From a virus, in IMG/VR virus record IMGVR_UViG_3300031718_000006, positions 1-64,000 of that record: a DNA stretch of 64,000 nucleotides; one strand, given 5' to 3'. The notes below the pieces were generated by a model. That model worked only from the letters and a program-made list of their open reading frames with translations, did no database searches and was not told where the DNA came from. Positions 1-6,973 of this stretch are shown here, in pieces. How positions within the stretch are numbered: the first letter of the stretch is position 1; every line of letters starts with the position of its first letter. The translations under genes were made by a program, and so were the position numbers.

Positions 1-98
1 CGGCATGGCTTTTCCCCGCATAGGTAAACCTGATCGGTTCCCGTAGCGAGATAGTGATTTGCCAACCGCACATACTCCGTAAACGGCTTTTCGTCCAT
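1..98 (-). CDS. Partial small protein cut by the left edge
   Basis: Only the N-terminus is in the window: MDEKPFTEYVRLANHYL, then a short stretch ending with two cysteines before the edge. The ATG (96-98) overlaps the TGA of the upstream gene as ATGA, the usual coupling in this operon, which is the main support for it being real. I do not recognise a family, and too little is visible to say more. Confidence 0.55.
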   Translation of the reverse strand, partial: MDEKPFTEYVRLANHYLATGTDQVYLCGEKPC

Positions 99-286
99 CA
101 TTCCATTCCCTTCTTTCTGGCCTCTACAAAGAACCTGTTCGAGAATTTGCGAACCTTTTTCTGCAACTTGAAGTAATCGTCAGCGGTAATGCAATTTCGC
201 TTGTACCGAGGATGAGGGTGAACCGCCCTCAACATGAAAGCCAACAATTGATCCGTAAACACATCTGCAATTTCTTGAGCTTTCAT
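98..286 (-). CDS. Small basic hypothetical protein (62 aa)
   Basis: Begins MKAQEIADVFTDQLLAFML and ends with a lysine/arginine-rich helix (KKVRKFSNRFFVEARKKG). The start at 284-286 follows an AAAGGGGTTGGG ribosome site. A longer reading starting at 373 would overlap the upstream gene by 76 bases and is unlikely. No family recognised. It lies in the leftward recombination/early operon, coupled to the gene that leaves the window. Confidence 0.6.
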   Translation of the reverse strand: MKAQEIADVFTDQLLAFMLRAVHPHPRYKRNCITADDYFKLQKKVRKFSNRFFVEARKKGME

Positions 287-297
287 CCCAACCCCTT

Positions 298-537
298 TCA
301 CTTGGCCTCTTGGCCGTTGATTGCCCAGTACCGCCGCCGTAGCTTCCAATCGACACTCAAGCACTTCTTGCACTGCCCCAGAGAAAAGTAGCTCTCACCT
401 AAATGCCTCACATCCATCCCTGGCAGAGGTGAAAAACTCGCCAAAAAGTACGCTTCTGGCACCGTGGCTCCGCAGATCGCTTCGTAGCCCCGGCCTTCTA
501 CGAGAGGATCGTCCGACTCTATGGCGTGACAGCGCAT
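298..537 (-). CDS. Hypothetical protein (79 aa)
   Basis: Starts MRCHAIESDD inside the last 19 bases of the exonuclease gene, so translation is probably coupled. It holds four cysteines (one near the N-terminus, CGAT, and CKKC near residues 55-58) that might bind a metal. The CKKC is followed by a basic aromatic tail (WKLRRRYW). No family recognised. The position directly after exonuclease and annealing protein suggests the same early operon. Confidence 0.6.
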   Translation of the reverse strand: MRCHAIESDDPLVEGRGYEAICGATVPEAYFLASFSPLPGMDVRHLGESYFSLGQCKKCLSVDWKLRRRYWAINGQEAK

Positions 538-1178
538 AATTCACCTAGTTTCTTGATTTCCTCGGCCATTTTCAGCAGGAATTCGCATACCGCCCGCTCC
601 ATTTCCTCGATGCGGGCATCGTCTCGCGGAAACCGCTTAATCCAAAGCTTCGTCTCCTTCGGAAAAAATGGGTGATAGGTAGCGAAGTCACACCACTTGC
701 GGCCCGTACAAGCTAGTTCCGCTAACATCTGCCACTCGTATTCAGGCGGAATGGTCTGCGTCCGGATGATGCTGAGATGGTTGTGCAGCGGAACCTTGAA
801 CTCCACCAGCCCATCCTCACCTACAAGGCCGTCCGGTGAAGCCCCAAAGCGCTGTATGCCATCGTGAAGCCAGAATCCGCCCGCAAGTACCTCCGAATCC
901 GTGGCGTGCTCATAAGCCGCCCTAGCGAGGTCTTCGTTCTCCTGACCGAAGTCCATGTACGGGCTGACAAAATGTTCCCAAGACTTGCCAGTCAGCGTCT
1001 CGTACATGATTTCTTCCATGTAATCGAGGCACTTCTGGGAAGGTTCGCCGGCTGCGCCGTTCTTGCTGGCCTTTTTGAGTCGGCTCATCACATCGGAAAC
1101 TCGGCTGGCAGTCACTACGCCGACTCTGGCAATGAGCCATTCCGGTGTCTGTTGGTCTACACCTTCCATTCTAGGCAT
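519..1178 (-). CDS. YqaJ-like phage recombination exonuclease
   Basis: 219 aa. This matches the YqaJ/lambda-exonuclease fold: an N-terminal TPEWLIARVGVVTASRVSDV block, then GASPDGLVGEDGLVEFKVP near residues 112-130. There the Asp and the Glu-x-Lys are the metal-binding catalytic residues of the PD-(D/E)XK nuclease core. A late YEWQMLAELACTGRKWCDF segment is also typical. In such phages the enzyme chews one strand from DNA ends to expose single strands for a partner annealing protein. That partner is the Erf-like gene directly upstream (stop TAG immediately before this ATG). Length is normal for the family. Confidence 0.9.
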   Translation of the reverse strand: MPRMEGVDQQTPEWLIARVGVVTASRVSDVMSRLKKASKNGAAGEPSQKCLDYMEEIMYETLTGKSWEHFVSPYMDFGQENEDLARAAYEHATDSEVLAGGFWLHDGIQRFGASPDGLVGEDGLVEFKVPLHNHLSIIRTQTIPPEYEWQMLAELACTGRKWCDFATYHPFFPKETKLWIKRFPRDDARIEEMERAVCEFLLKMAEEIKKLGELCAVTP

Positions 1179-1868
1179 CTAAAACTCCTTCGCTTTGTCT
1201 TTGCGGGCTTGGATAACCATCCGCAAAGCTGCTGGATTGGTTTCAAATTGCTCATAAGCCTGCTTGTAAAGTCGCTTCAACTCATCCGGACTGCTGGCGT
1301 TGGCGATCCATTCCAAGGCTTCCATCAGTTCGCCATTGGTTGCCAATTCGCCATCGTTGTCCAATTCCCCGATGGCGATGTTGAAAATGTCCTTCACCAG
1401 ATACCGCTTAGCGTAGCTGTCGGATGCCCCTGTAGCTTGCGTGGCAGTCATTACAGGCTCACCCTTCGGCCCTTTTGGGTCTACGGGCCAATCAACCTGA
1501 TAAAGCTCCTTGTGGCCCCGCAGAGCGCAACGGCAGATGACACGAATGTGGTCAGGCTTGGGACAGTCCGCATGGGTAAACGAAAGACTCATACCCTCTT
1601 TGGCGTAGATCGGCCTAATCACGCGGTCGATAGCCGCATAGGTCGCATATTTATTTGACTTTTGACCCACCATGTCCGGTGCAATCCGCTTGATTTGCTC
1701 CTGAATCCGAGTCAAAGCGTCGTTAAACTCGATTTCATCGGCCCTAGCACGCTCCCGATCCTGTAAAGCTGCCAGCCGTTCGATCACATCAATCCCGGCG
1801 CTATGGCTCAAAGCCAATCGCAAAAGGCTCATCGGCGTTGCGGGTACGAGTTCCTGTGTATCATCCAT
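1179..1868 (-). CDS. ERF-family single-strand annealing protein
   Basis: 229 aa. Residues about 50-150 carry ERF hallmarks: a helix ending FNDALTRIQEQIKRIAPD, then NKYATYAAIDRVIRPIYAKEGMS, then GHK...MTATQATGASDSYAKRYLVKDIFNIAIG. ERF proteins form rings that anneal complementary single strands during phage recombination and end repair. The gene is paired with the YqaJ-like exonuclease downstream, a standard two-component module. Start ATG overlaps the preceding stop as TAATG. The C-terminal third is variable, as usual. Confidence 0.88.
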   Translation of the reverse strand: MDDTQELVPATPMSLLRLALSHSAGIDVIERLAALQDRERARADEIEFNDALTRIQEQIKRIAPDMVGQKSNKYATYAAIDRVIRPIYAKEGMSLSFTHADCPKPDHIRVICRCALRGHKELYQVDWPVDPKGPKGEPVMTATQATGASDSYAKRYLVKDIFNIAIGELDNDGELATNGELMEALEWIANASSPDELKRLYKQAYEQFETNPAALRMVIQARKDKAKEF

Positions 1869-2047
1869 TACAAATTCACTTCCTGTCCGAATTCTTTAAG
1901 CGGTTCATGCCCAAAAGCCCTGCAAATGATTTCAAAGGCGAATCGCACGCTGTAGTGACCCTCCGCAACATCCTTCAAAGTGTTGAAAAGGTTATGCTGG
2001 AGTTGCCATTCTTTACGGCATGAATCCATGTGCGGTGTATCAGCCAT
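1868..2047 (-). CDS. Small hypothetical protein (59 aa)
   Basis: Reads MADTPHMDSCRKEWQLQHNL and ends KEFGQEVNL. Both ends overlap neighbours (ATG inside the upstream gene, TAATG into erf), and GGGGGAA precedes the start. It is mostly helical with no recognised family. It sits directly ahead of the annealing protein, so a role with recombination is possible but unproven. Confidence 0.6.
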   Translation of the reverse strand: MADTPHMDSCRKEWQLQHNLFNTLKDVAEGHYSVRFAFEIICRAFGHEPLKEFGQEVNL

Positions 2048-2306
2048 TAGATTCCCCCATGAATTCAGTCACTTGCTTCAGGACGCACTCTTGACCGCAG
2101 AGATGAAAATGTTTATCCGCCCAAACTGCACCCTTCAGGCTTTCCTCGTTCCAAGTGCGCAGTTCCAGTGCGATTTGAAAAGTCGGATTCTTGCCGCGTG
2201 TCCACAGTACCCACCAGTGGTTAACGTCGCCCTTCTGCTTACCGCAAACGTCGCACTTGTAAGTGTCGATTTTCATAGTTGTCCGCCGATTCTTGCAGAG
2301 CTTCAT
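2040..2306 (-). CDS. Putative zinc-binding protein
   Basis: 88 aa from the ATG that overlaps the previous stop (ATGA). An internal ATG at 2276 (MKIDTYKCDVCGKQKGD) is an alternative start. CDVC near residues 18-21 and the later HLCGQEC pair could form one zinc site. The middle WWVLWTRGKNPTFQIALELR looks like beta strands. This pattern of a CxxC, a strand-rich middle and a C-terminal CxxxC is common in small phage proteins of unknown role. Confidence 0.6.
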   Translation of the reverse strand: MKLCKNRRTTMKIDTYKCDVCGKQKGDVNHWWVLWTRGKNPTFQIALELRTWNEESLKGAVWADKHFHLCGQECVLKQVTEFMGESNG

Positions 2307-2620
2307 AGCTTGTCCGTCATGATTCGCGGAGGATTCGACACATTCATCAGGTCTTGTACCTGCCGCAAAGTTTCATCCCTTTGTCGCTCAAGTTCGATGC
2401 AGTAAGCGTGCGAGAACTCCACCAGTGAATTGCGGAGCATGGCCGCAAGGAAGCGTTCGATGTAGGCTTCGGCTTCTGGAATAAGAGTCAAGTCTTGAAC
2501 TCTGGCCCCGGTCTTACTGAGAACAGCGTCCACTATTGTGCCGTAAATTTCACTGGCTTTATTTACCGCGTAATTTCGAGCATAAAGCTCCAAATCGTTT
2601 CGTAGCAGTTGTGTCACCAT
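2303..2620 (-). CDS. Hypothetical helical protein (105 aa)
   Basis: The ATG at 2620 overlaps the stop of the membrane gene upstream (ATGGTGA), so I chose it over the longer reading from 2743. The product (MVTQLLRNDLELYARNYAVN...) is almost wholly helical, with a charged C-terminal segment (ELERQRDETLRQVQDLMN). No family recognised. Confidence 0.55.
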   Translation of the reverse strand: MVTQLLRNDLELYARNYAVNKASEIYGTIVDAVLSKTGARVQDLTLIPEAEAYIERFLAAMLRNSLVEFSHAYCIELERQRDETLRQVQDLMNVSNPPRIMTDKL

Positions 2621-2751
2621 GCCGCCCTCCAGAACTCCGCCCAGTCCGGCCAATCCGGCACAAACAGCAGGATGAAGATAGCCAACAAAACCGCCGCATC
2701 CGTGACTATCGTGCTCCGCCGCAGAATCTTGGTTGAGTCCCATGCCAGCAT
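2614..2751 (-). CDS. Single-span membrane peptide (45 aa)
   Basis: From ATG 2751, preceded by GGGGAG eight bases upstream. The product is MLAWDSTKILRRSTIV followed by a strong transmembrane segment (AAVLLAIFILLFV) and a short tryptophan-rich tail. A GTG at 2805 would extend it into the gene upstream and is less likely. Function unknown. Confidence 0.5.
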   Translation of the reverse strand: MLAWDSTKILRRSTIVTDAAVLLAIFILLFVPDWPDWAEFWRAAW

Positions 2752-2767
2752 CAGAGTTCTCCCCAAA

Positions 2768-2929
2768 TCAATCGTCGTTATCGCACTGACAAATTCGCGG
2801 CCCACAAGTTAAACAATAGACCGCCTCGCAGCTATCACAGATTGCCAGATCCTTTCGCCCGTGCTTGTAGCAATTAGCGGAGGCACTTAGTGCCGCTAGC
2901 AAGTAATCCAATTCGTCTTTCGTCCACAT
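2768..2929 (-). CDS. Small cysteine-rich, probably zinc-binding protein (53 aa)
   Basis: MWTKDELDYLLAALSASANC, then CDSC, CLTC and CQC motifs in the last 25 residues. These are enough cysteines for a treble-clef or ribbon zinc site. It lies directly downstream of the 73-aa helical gene. The ribosome site is weak. Several other tiny proteins of this type occur at both ends of the window. Confidence 0.5.
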   Translation of the reverse strand: MWTKDELDYLLAALSASANCYKHGRKDLAICDSCEAVYCLTCGPRICQCDNDD

Positions 2930-2934
2930 TCTGC

Positions 2935-3156
2935 TCACGGTCTATGCTCCCTTGTGACCCTCTGCGCGGCCTCGGCGCAATCTTCCCAGTACTTCAGGAT
3001 TTCGCGGAGTTGGTCGCGCATTTTGTTGTAATAGGCAAGTCCTGGCAGGTCCTCATGTGGGCATGATTCGCCATGCTTGACCGCCGCATCCCACCGCGCC
3101 AACTTCGCCCGTACTTCCTCGATGTCCTCAAAGTCCTCTGCGGCGTACATGGTCAT
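2935..3156 (-). CDS. Hypothetical helical protein (73 aa)
   Basis: Acidic N-terminus (MTMYAAEDFEDIEEVRAKL), then amphipathic helices. The start overlaps the upstream stop (ATGA-type coupling). No family recognised. Confidence 0.55.
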   Translation of the reverse strand: MTMYAAEDFEDIEEVRAKLARWDAAVKHGESCPHEDLPGLAYYNKMRDQLREILKYWEDCAEAAQRVTREHRP

Positions 3157-3449
3157 TTCCTCCGCCGCGCCCTGTCGCCAACCAAGAACGCCTGCATGTC
3201 TTTCTCGCTCGTCAAAATCCCCTCATCGAAGTCCAATTGAATCCGTTGGGCCAACTCAATACCCATTGCCAGAGCTTGCGAAAACCGCCGAACTTCATCC
3301 AGATCGTCGCATAATGTCGAACCCCAAGAAACTCGCACAAGTTTCTCCTCTCCGCGCCAACCCAGCATCGGCTTGGAAATGTTGACCATTGCACAACCAA
3401 ATCCTTCCGGCTCAATGCCCACAGTGAATTCGCGGTCGTGTAGTTTCAT
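3153..3449 (-). CDS. Hypothetical protein (98 aa)
   Basis: Start ATG at 3449 (MKLHDREFTVGIEPEGFG) overlaps the previous stop as ATGA and has GAGGGGGTGAG in front. A slightly longer start at 3467 lacks this. Mixed strands and helices with a basic tail (GDRARRRK). No family recognised. Confidence 0.6.
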   Translation of the reverse strand: MKLHDREFTVGIEPEGFGCAMVNISKPMLGWRGEEKLVRVSWGSTLCDDLDEVRRFSQALAMGIELAQRIQLDFDEGILTSEKDMQAFLVGDRARRRK

Positions 3450-3952
3450 CTCACCCCCTCGTGCCACGGATCGGTGCAGGAACCTTGAATCTGATATTTA
3501 CAAGTCGGGCAATACTCCGAGGCAGGCTTAACTTCACCCGCCCCGGTTGCGACGGGGGAGGACTTTAGCGCCTTTTCCTTCGCATCTTGCGGTATCTGCG
3601 GGGACGCATCAGGCCCACTAAGACGGTCAGCCCCAGCAGTAGAATTAACCCGGCCCACTGCATCCACATTTGCATCCTCCACTTTTGTGACCACATCCGA
3701 CATCGGGCCGAGATGCCCCGACTCAGCAGGCAACGTCACGTCCGCCATAACCAACGGAATCAGCGAGTCCTTTTTCCAGCAAGAATGTGTGTGAAAATCC
3801 GGGCCTGATTTGGTGTACCAGATATCTACGCCATAGATAGTCTCGCCGTTATCCGCCGTTACGATGCCCATGATTGTCAGTCCCTGGGGCACCCATTCGT
3901 TATTCAGGTAGAAACTCCCGACTGTGAAGTGCTGCGGTTTCATCGCGTTCAT
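3446..3952 (-). CDS. Hypothetical protein with C-terminal Cys/His cluster
   Basis: 168 aa. The N-terminal 60 residues read like a small beta-barrel (QHFTVGSFYLNNEWVPQGL, GETIYGVDIWYTKSG). The middle is low-complexity (Ala/Ser/Pro/Lys), and the end holds CPTCKYQIQGSCTDPWH, a likely zinc-binding knot. Coupled to both neighbours by ATGA-type overlaps. Function unknown. Confidence 0.6.
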   Translation of the reverse strand: MNAMKPQHFTVGSFYLNNEWVPQGLTIMGIVTADNGETIYGVDIWYTKSGPDFHTHSCWKKDSLIPLVMADVTLPAESGHLGPMSDVVTKVEDANVDAVGRVNSTAGADRLSGPDASPQIPQDAKEKALKSSPVATGAGEVKPASEYCPTCKYQIQGSCTDPWHEGVR

Positions 3953-4119
3953 TCATACCTCCCACAACTGCAACCATCCACGAGGCAATGACCCAACTCC
4001 AAGTTGAGGTCGTAGAGGTCTGACGAGTGATCGGCGCGGGCATGTCCGCAACTGCAAGATGAATCAATCGTCAGCGTGTATTCATTACCAAACAAATCAG
4101 TTACACATTCATCGCTCAT
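3949..4119 (-). CDS. Small cysteine-rich protein (56 aa)
   Basis: MSDECVTDLFGNEYTLTI, then a CSCGHARADH and a GCSCGRYE motif; two Cys-x-Cys-Gly pairs separated by about 25 residues suggest a metal site. Start and stop both overlap neighbours by four bases, which strongly supports translation. It follows the HTH regulator in the same transcript. Confidence 0.6.
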   Translation of the reverse strand: MSDECVTDLFGNEYTLTIDSSCSCGHARADHSSDLYDLNLELGHCLVDGCSCGRYE

Positions 4120-4337
4120 TGGCCTGCCTCCGCCTTCCTCGATGCCAAAACGTAGATAATCCGCTTCTCCACGCCCAGCCGATGCAAGAATGATCGCCCC
4201 GGAAACCTTCTCCCGAGGTAAATATCTGAAATGTGTTGCGGGCTTACGCCAAGTTCTTCGGCAAGCTCTTTGGCTGTCCGGTCGCCTTGACGCTTTCGCA
4301 TGAGGTCTACAATCTCTGATTCCTTAATCCGTCTCAT
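4116..4337 (-). CDS. Cro/CI-type HTH transcriptional regulator
   Basis: 73 aa from ATG 4337. The helix-turn-helix is clear: TAKELAEELGVSPQHISDIYLGRRFPG near residues 21-45, then a short helical tail. A longer reading to 4373 would start inside the -35 box. With TTGACA and TATTGT placed just upstream, the predicted transcript begins at or next to the A of the ATG, so the mRNA is probably leaderless, as with lambda cI from PRM. It heads the leftward early operon (4.3 kb to beyond the left edge) and probably represses its own or the divergent promoter. Confidence 0.75.
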   Translation of the reverse strand: MRRIKESEIVDLMRKRQGDRTAKELAEELGVSPQHISDIYLGRRFPGRSFLHRLGVEKRIIYVLASRKAEAGQ

Positions 4338-4343
4338 GTATGC

Positions 4344-4373
4344 ACAATAGCGTATAAGCTGACGTGCTGTCAA
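4344..4373 (-). promoter_or_regulatory. Sigma70-type promoter of the HTH/recombination operon
   Basis: -35 TTGACA at 4368-4373, 18-bp spacer, -10 TATTGT at 4344-4349 (minus strand). Six bases separate the -10 from the ATG at 4337, so transcription should start at the initiation codon. The spacer contains the palindrome-like GACAGCACGTC, a possible operator. Confidence 0.6.
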
Positions 4374-4405
4374 TAAAAATCCGCGAAAATAAGTATTTCC
4401 CTGTA

Positions 4406-4434
4406 TTCACCTGTTAACATTGGAGTTGTACTAT
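4406..4434 (+). promoter_or_regulatory. Weaker divergent promoter candidate
   Basis: -35 TTCACC (4406-4411), 17-bp spacer, -10 TACTAT (4429-4434). The predicted start near 4441 is just before the AGGGAGGG ribosome site of the 54-aa gene. It lies back to back with the HTH promoter, in a 114-bp gap. Confidence 0.4.
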
Positions 4435-4451
4435 TGCCAAAGGGAGGGAAA

Positions 4452-4616
4452 ATGCCTAACTACGCGGCACTGCGAACGGAGAAGATTATCGAGTGGTACG
4501 AACGTCTGCGGAGCGATGCCGACCGCACGCCCGATGACGAAAAGCTCCTGTTCGAGCTAGGCAAGCGCCTTCCCGCAGACTACCCTATCGGGGATTCAGA
4601 AGAGATTGCGGCATAA
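4452..4616 (+). CDS. Small acidic helical protein (54 aa)
   Basis: MPNYAALRTEKIIEWYERL... ending GDSEEIAA, preceded by a strong AGGGAGGG site. It is the only plus-strand gene in the left 43 kb and stands alone between a divergent promoter region and a hairpin. That layout is typical of a small regulator or host-takeover protein. No family recognised. Confidence 0.6.
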   Translation: MPNYAALRTEKIIEWYERLRSDADRTPDDEKLLFELGKRLPADYPIGDSEEIAA

Positions 4617-4620
4617 ATGA

Positions 4621-4653
4621 AATCGGGAGCCGCTGTAGTGTAGGCTCCCGATT
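4621..4653. terminator. Perfect 11-bp hairpin after the 54-aa gene
   Basis: Arms AATCGGGAGCC (4621-4631) and GGCTCCCGATT (4643-4653) with an 11-base loop, starting five bases after the stop codon. There is no T-run, so termination would rely on the stem alone or on Rho. An RNA-stabilising hairpin is the alternative. Confidence 0.5.
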
Positions 4654-4898
4654 CCGTACTGCGCTTGGCGATTGGCCTATCCTCTAGAGAACCGTCTGAG
4701 ACTTGAATTCCCGTTTCGCCTGACTCAAAGGCTACAGCCCCTTAGCGAATCAGTGTCGGCACCCTTTACTCTCAGCCGCCTCGGGTGCGAAATGTCCGTC
4801 AGTTTCCCCTCAGTCTTACAGGCCGCTCTGTTTGTGGAATATCTCTCGACGTTCCGTCGATGGAAATAATGTAACACGCTTGTCAAGTTCCGCGACCT
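4654..4898. other. Intergenic stretch without a convincing gene
   Basis: Short open frames exist on both strands (for example 4672-4869 plus and 4725-4937 minus), but none has a ribosome site or recognisable protein. A TTGACA on the minus strand (4880-4885) lacks a -10 at proper distance. Confidence 0.5.
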
Positions 4899-4935
4899 AA
4901 AAATAGGAGGAGCCGCCAGCGTGTGCCAGCGGCTC
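4899..4935 (-). terminator. Terminator of the leftward late operon
   Basis: Minus-strand stem GAGCCGC/GCGGCTC (4929-4935 with 4910-4916), followed seven bases later by TTTTT (4899-4903). It lies 45 bases past the last late gene, the right place to end the operon. Confidence 0.6.
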
Positions 4936-4979
4936 AATGAAAAGACAGCTTCTTACCCTTATTGGTGGAGTCTACACCT

Positions 4980-5447
4980 TCACTGAGGGGCTGTAAAATT
5001 AATTTTAATGCTCGAAAGCACCTGCGCTGCCGCCGTAACCGTAACCGTCTCGGTATCCTGAAGCAAAGTCCCCGCTGAATTGGTTACCTGAGCGTTCAGG
5101 TTGGCGACTCCCGCCGACACTGCGGTTACATCTTCGTTGGCTGGCACTGATCCGTCTGGGGCAATAGTAGCGAATGCGGAATTGTCAATCGCCCAAGTCG
5201 GGGTTGGGATAGCTCCCAGAAACGGCGCACCGTTCTGGTCGAAACCGTCAATGGATGCAACGGTCTTTTGTCCTACTGCGAGTGTTACTGGGCCTTCTGC
5301 CATGCAATCTCCTCTTTGAAATGCGATTTTAATGAAGCTTAGTACAGGGGTAAGTTGTTGAAGGATTTGCCGTTCAAGCGAGATTTGCTCCCGCTCGTCG
5401 GCCTCGATACGTTCTAGAATTCGGTCTTCTTCCGGCTCACGGTTCAT
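4980..5447 (-). CDS. Ig-like (BIG2-type) protein with possible internal start
   Basis: 155 aa. Residues 1-48 are a charged helix (EEDRILERIEADEREQISLE). Residues 49-155 look like one bacterial Ig-like domain: GPVTLAVGQKTVASIDGF, ATIAPDGSVPANEDVTAVS, AGVANLNAQVTNSAGTL. An internal ATG at 5303 has a much better ribosome site (AAAGAGGAG) than the first ATG, so a short Ig-only product may be made from the same frame. Ig-like domains in phage proteins usually decorate virions and bind surfaces weakly. This is the last gene of the late operon. Confidence 0.65.
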   Translation of the reverse strand: MNREPEEDRILERIEADEREQISLERQILQQLTPVLSFIKIAFQRGDCMAEGPVTLAVGQKTVASIDGFDQNGAPFLGAIPTPTWAIDNSAFATIAPDGSVPANEDVTAVSAGVANLNAQVTNSAGTLLQDTETVTVTAAAQVLSSIKINFTAPQ

Positions 5448-5451
5448 AACG

Positions 5452-5652
5452 TCATTTCTGAATCAGGAAGTGGACGGCCATCCAACCAATAATCATGCCT
5501 CGCGCCCACAATGGCAAGTAGGTGCGACAAATATAGGTGATGGTGACATAATCTTTGCCGAATACTCCCAGCATCTCGAAAGTAAACACCACGGCCATTG
5601 AGACGCAGAGCGCCACGTAATCCCAGTGCAGGAAGTGCGGAGCGGGAATCAT
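5452..5652 (-). CDS. Two-span membrane protein (66 aa)
   Basis: Hydrophobic segments YVALCVSMAVVFTFEMLGVF and RGMIIGWMAVHFLI flank a short polar loop. The start overlaps the end of the holin-like gene (ATGA). Its place in the lysis cluster suggests a second holin, antiholin or spanin-related role; the sequence does not decide. Confidence 0.6.
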   Translation of the reverse strand: MIPAPHFLHWDYVALCVSMAVVFTFEMLGVFGKDYVTITYICRTYLPLWARGMIIGWMAVHFLIQK

Positions 5653-6209
5653 ATCTTCTTCACCGCCGCCGTAGTCGCTGTAGTCGCTAGCTTGGCAATC
5701 TCAGCGCCTTTATTTTCACTGCCCCTAGTGGTTCCGTAAAAGTAGTTCGCGGCCCCAACCAGCAGAGTCCCAATGGTGCCGACCATCGTGTAGATAATGG
5801 CCTTGTTGTCTGACGGCACCGGATACCTAACCAGATAGTGAACCATGTAGGTAAACACGCCCACCAAACCGTAGAAGCCAATTTCAGGCGTGTAATCCCT
5901 GACTGCTACCTCGCGCTTTCGGGCTGAGTCCCTATCCGCCTCTGCAATGGCTTCCAAGTCTTCGGCGTTCTGGTAACCCAGTTGGGCCATTTGCGCCTGA
6001 AAGTCATCTTCGGCTTTGGTGATTGCCGCCCTCTGCTCGGGATTGGCAAAGGCATCGGAAATCGTGTCCAGCGTCTTTGTAGGGTCTAGCTTGTCAACGC
6101 CTAGGGCTTTGCCTACCGCGTTCGCTGCCATCGTTCCTAGAGGCCCCCCAAGCCCCGCAGCTACGCTTAGAAACGGGAATGCCTTCCGCAAGATGTCAGA
6201 AAAGGCCAT
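5649..6209 (-). CDS. Holin-like protein (3-TM, gene-transfer-release type)
   Basis: 186 aa from ATG 6209, which overlaps the preceding stop (TAATG); the longer frame to 6425 covers lysozyme and is a shadow. The N-terminal half is helical (FLSVAAGLGGPLGTMAANAV). After AEADRDSARKREVAVRDYTPE come GFYGLVGVFTYMVHYLV and YTMVGTIGTLLVGAANYFYG, then TTRGSENKG. This order matches the family called holin of 3TMs for gene-transfer release. Such proteins permeabilise the inner membrane so endolysin can act. It lies two genes after lysozyme. Confidence 0.65.
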   Translation of the reverse strand: MAFSDILRKAFPFLSVAAGLGGPLGTMAANAVGKALGVDKLDPTKTLDTISDAFANPEQRAAITKAEDDFQAQMAQLGYQNAEDLEAIAEADRDSARKREVAVRDYTPEIGFYGLVGVFTYMVHYLVRYPVPSDNKAIIYTMVGTIGTLLVGAANYFYGTTRGSENKGAEIAKLATTATTAAVKKI

Positions 6210-6373
6210 TAGAGTCCCTTCCCTAAATCCTTGAATGCGGTACTGATGTTTGAAGCCGCCTGCGATCCCAGAGCTTTGGCTTGGGCGAATTTGACCCCAG
6301 CCGCATGACCGACGTAGTAAAAACAGACTCCGCCTGCCGCAAAACCCCCTGCAATTGCCAGTAGATAGTTCAT
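6209..6373 (-). CDS. Small membrane protein in lysis cluster (54 aa)
   Basis: MNYLLAIAGGFAAGGVCFYY gives one glycine-rich transmembrane segment,followed by an Ala/Lys-rich amphipathic helix. The start overlaps the lysozyme stop (ATGA). One span plus a periplasmic or cytoplasmic helix fits an accessory lysis factor, but no family is recognised. Confidence 0.6.
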   Translation of the reverse strand: MNYLLAIAGGFAAGGVCFYYVGHAAGVKFAQAKALGSQAASNISTAFKDLGKGL

Positions 6374-6783
6374 TGCCACTCCCCAATGCGAATTTGAACT
6401 GCCAAACGTGAAGCTCTTGCCCCAACTTCCTTCGCCCACTTCGAGTTTTCCATCTCCGCTGCAGCGTCGTCCCATTTGCCTTGTTCTAGCGCCCCCAGCA
6501 TGTTGCGGAACTCCGCCAACCCGCCTAAGCCTAAGTTAAAGGCCATATTTTGCAATACGCCATTCCGCGCATCGTCGAGCGTTTCAGTCCACGGAAAGAA
6601 CTTCTTAAGCCCCTCGGTCACATAGGCGATATCGTTCTGTAAAAGCAGGTCAGATTCGGCCATTGTCAGACCCTTATCCGTAAGGTTTCTCCCGACGCCC
6701 ACGGTGACCTTGCCCACGGTATCCACGTAGGCCCGTAGTCTTACGCCTTCATCCCGTTTCAGTTGTTCAGCCAGATTATCCAG
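6370..6783 (-). CDS. T4-type lysozyme (GH24) with apparent CTG start
   Basis: 137 aa. The catalytic triad lines up with T4 lysozyme: Glu12 in KRDEGVRL, Asp21 in AYVDT, Thr27 in KVTVGVG (T4 numbering 11, 20, 26, same spacing). The first ATG/GTG/TTG in frame is the GTG at 6726, after the catalytic Glu, so translation from it would give a dead enzyme. In the right place stands AGGAGGG (6787-6793), then ATT and CTG. Starting at CTG 6783 gives (M)DNLAEQLKRDEG, a normal family N-terminus. It cleaves peptidoglycan during lysis and sits beside holin-like genes. No signal peptide, so it is holin-dependent. Confidence 0.85.
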   Translation of the reverse strand: MDNLAEQLKRDEGVRLRAYVDTVGKVTVGVGRNLTDKGLTMAESDLLLQNDIAYVTEGLKKFFPWTETLDDARNGVLQNMAFNLGLGGLAEFRNMLGALEQGKWDDAAAEMENSKWAKEVGARASRLAVQIRIGEWQ

Positions 6784-6791
6784 AATCCCTC

Positions 6792-6962
6792 CTAGCGATG
6801 CGGTACGATGGTCAGGGCCGTAGACCCCGGTGCGGTCAACATAAACGCCAATAGGCCAACCCAGAACATGTTACGGCCTATCTCAGCAAGCTTTGGATTC
6901 ACGCACAGCGCATACATCAAAACGCCGATCAGCGAAATTAGCAGACTCAAATAGATAATCAT
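6792..6962 (-). CDS. Two-span membrane protein (56 aa)
   Basis: Start ATG 6962 (MIIYLSLLISLIGVLMYALC) with AAAGGAG upstream. A second hydrophobic segment is NMFWVGLLAFML. Its stop TAG overlaps the ribosome site of lysozyme. The size, two spans and place directly before endolysin fit a class II holin; this is inference. Confidence 0.6.
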   Translation of the reverse strand: MIIYLSLLISLIGVLMYALCVNPKLAEIGRNMFWVGLLAFMLTAPGSTALTIVPHR

Positions 6963-6973
6963 TTTTGGCTCCT

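Noticed and set aside
864-1658. A 264-codon open frame on the plus strand
   Set aside because: It is antisense to the YqaJ-like and Erf-like genes, has no ribosome site, and its product has no recognisable pattern; a shadow frame.
4640-4770. tRNA-like wording on the minus strand (ATCGCCAAGCGCAG, as in a tRNA-Gln D-arm)
   Set aside because: No T-arm or matching acceptor stem could be found in the region, and the part overlaps a perfect hairpin. Chance or remnant.
4860-4890. TTGACA on the minus strand as a promoter
   Set aside because: No -10 at 16-18 bp; only poor matches at 7-10 bp.
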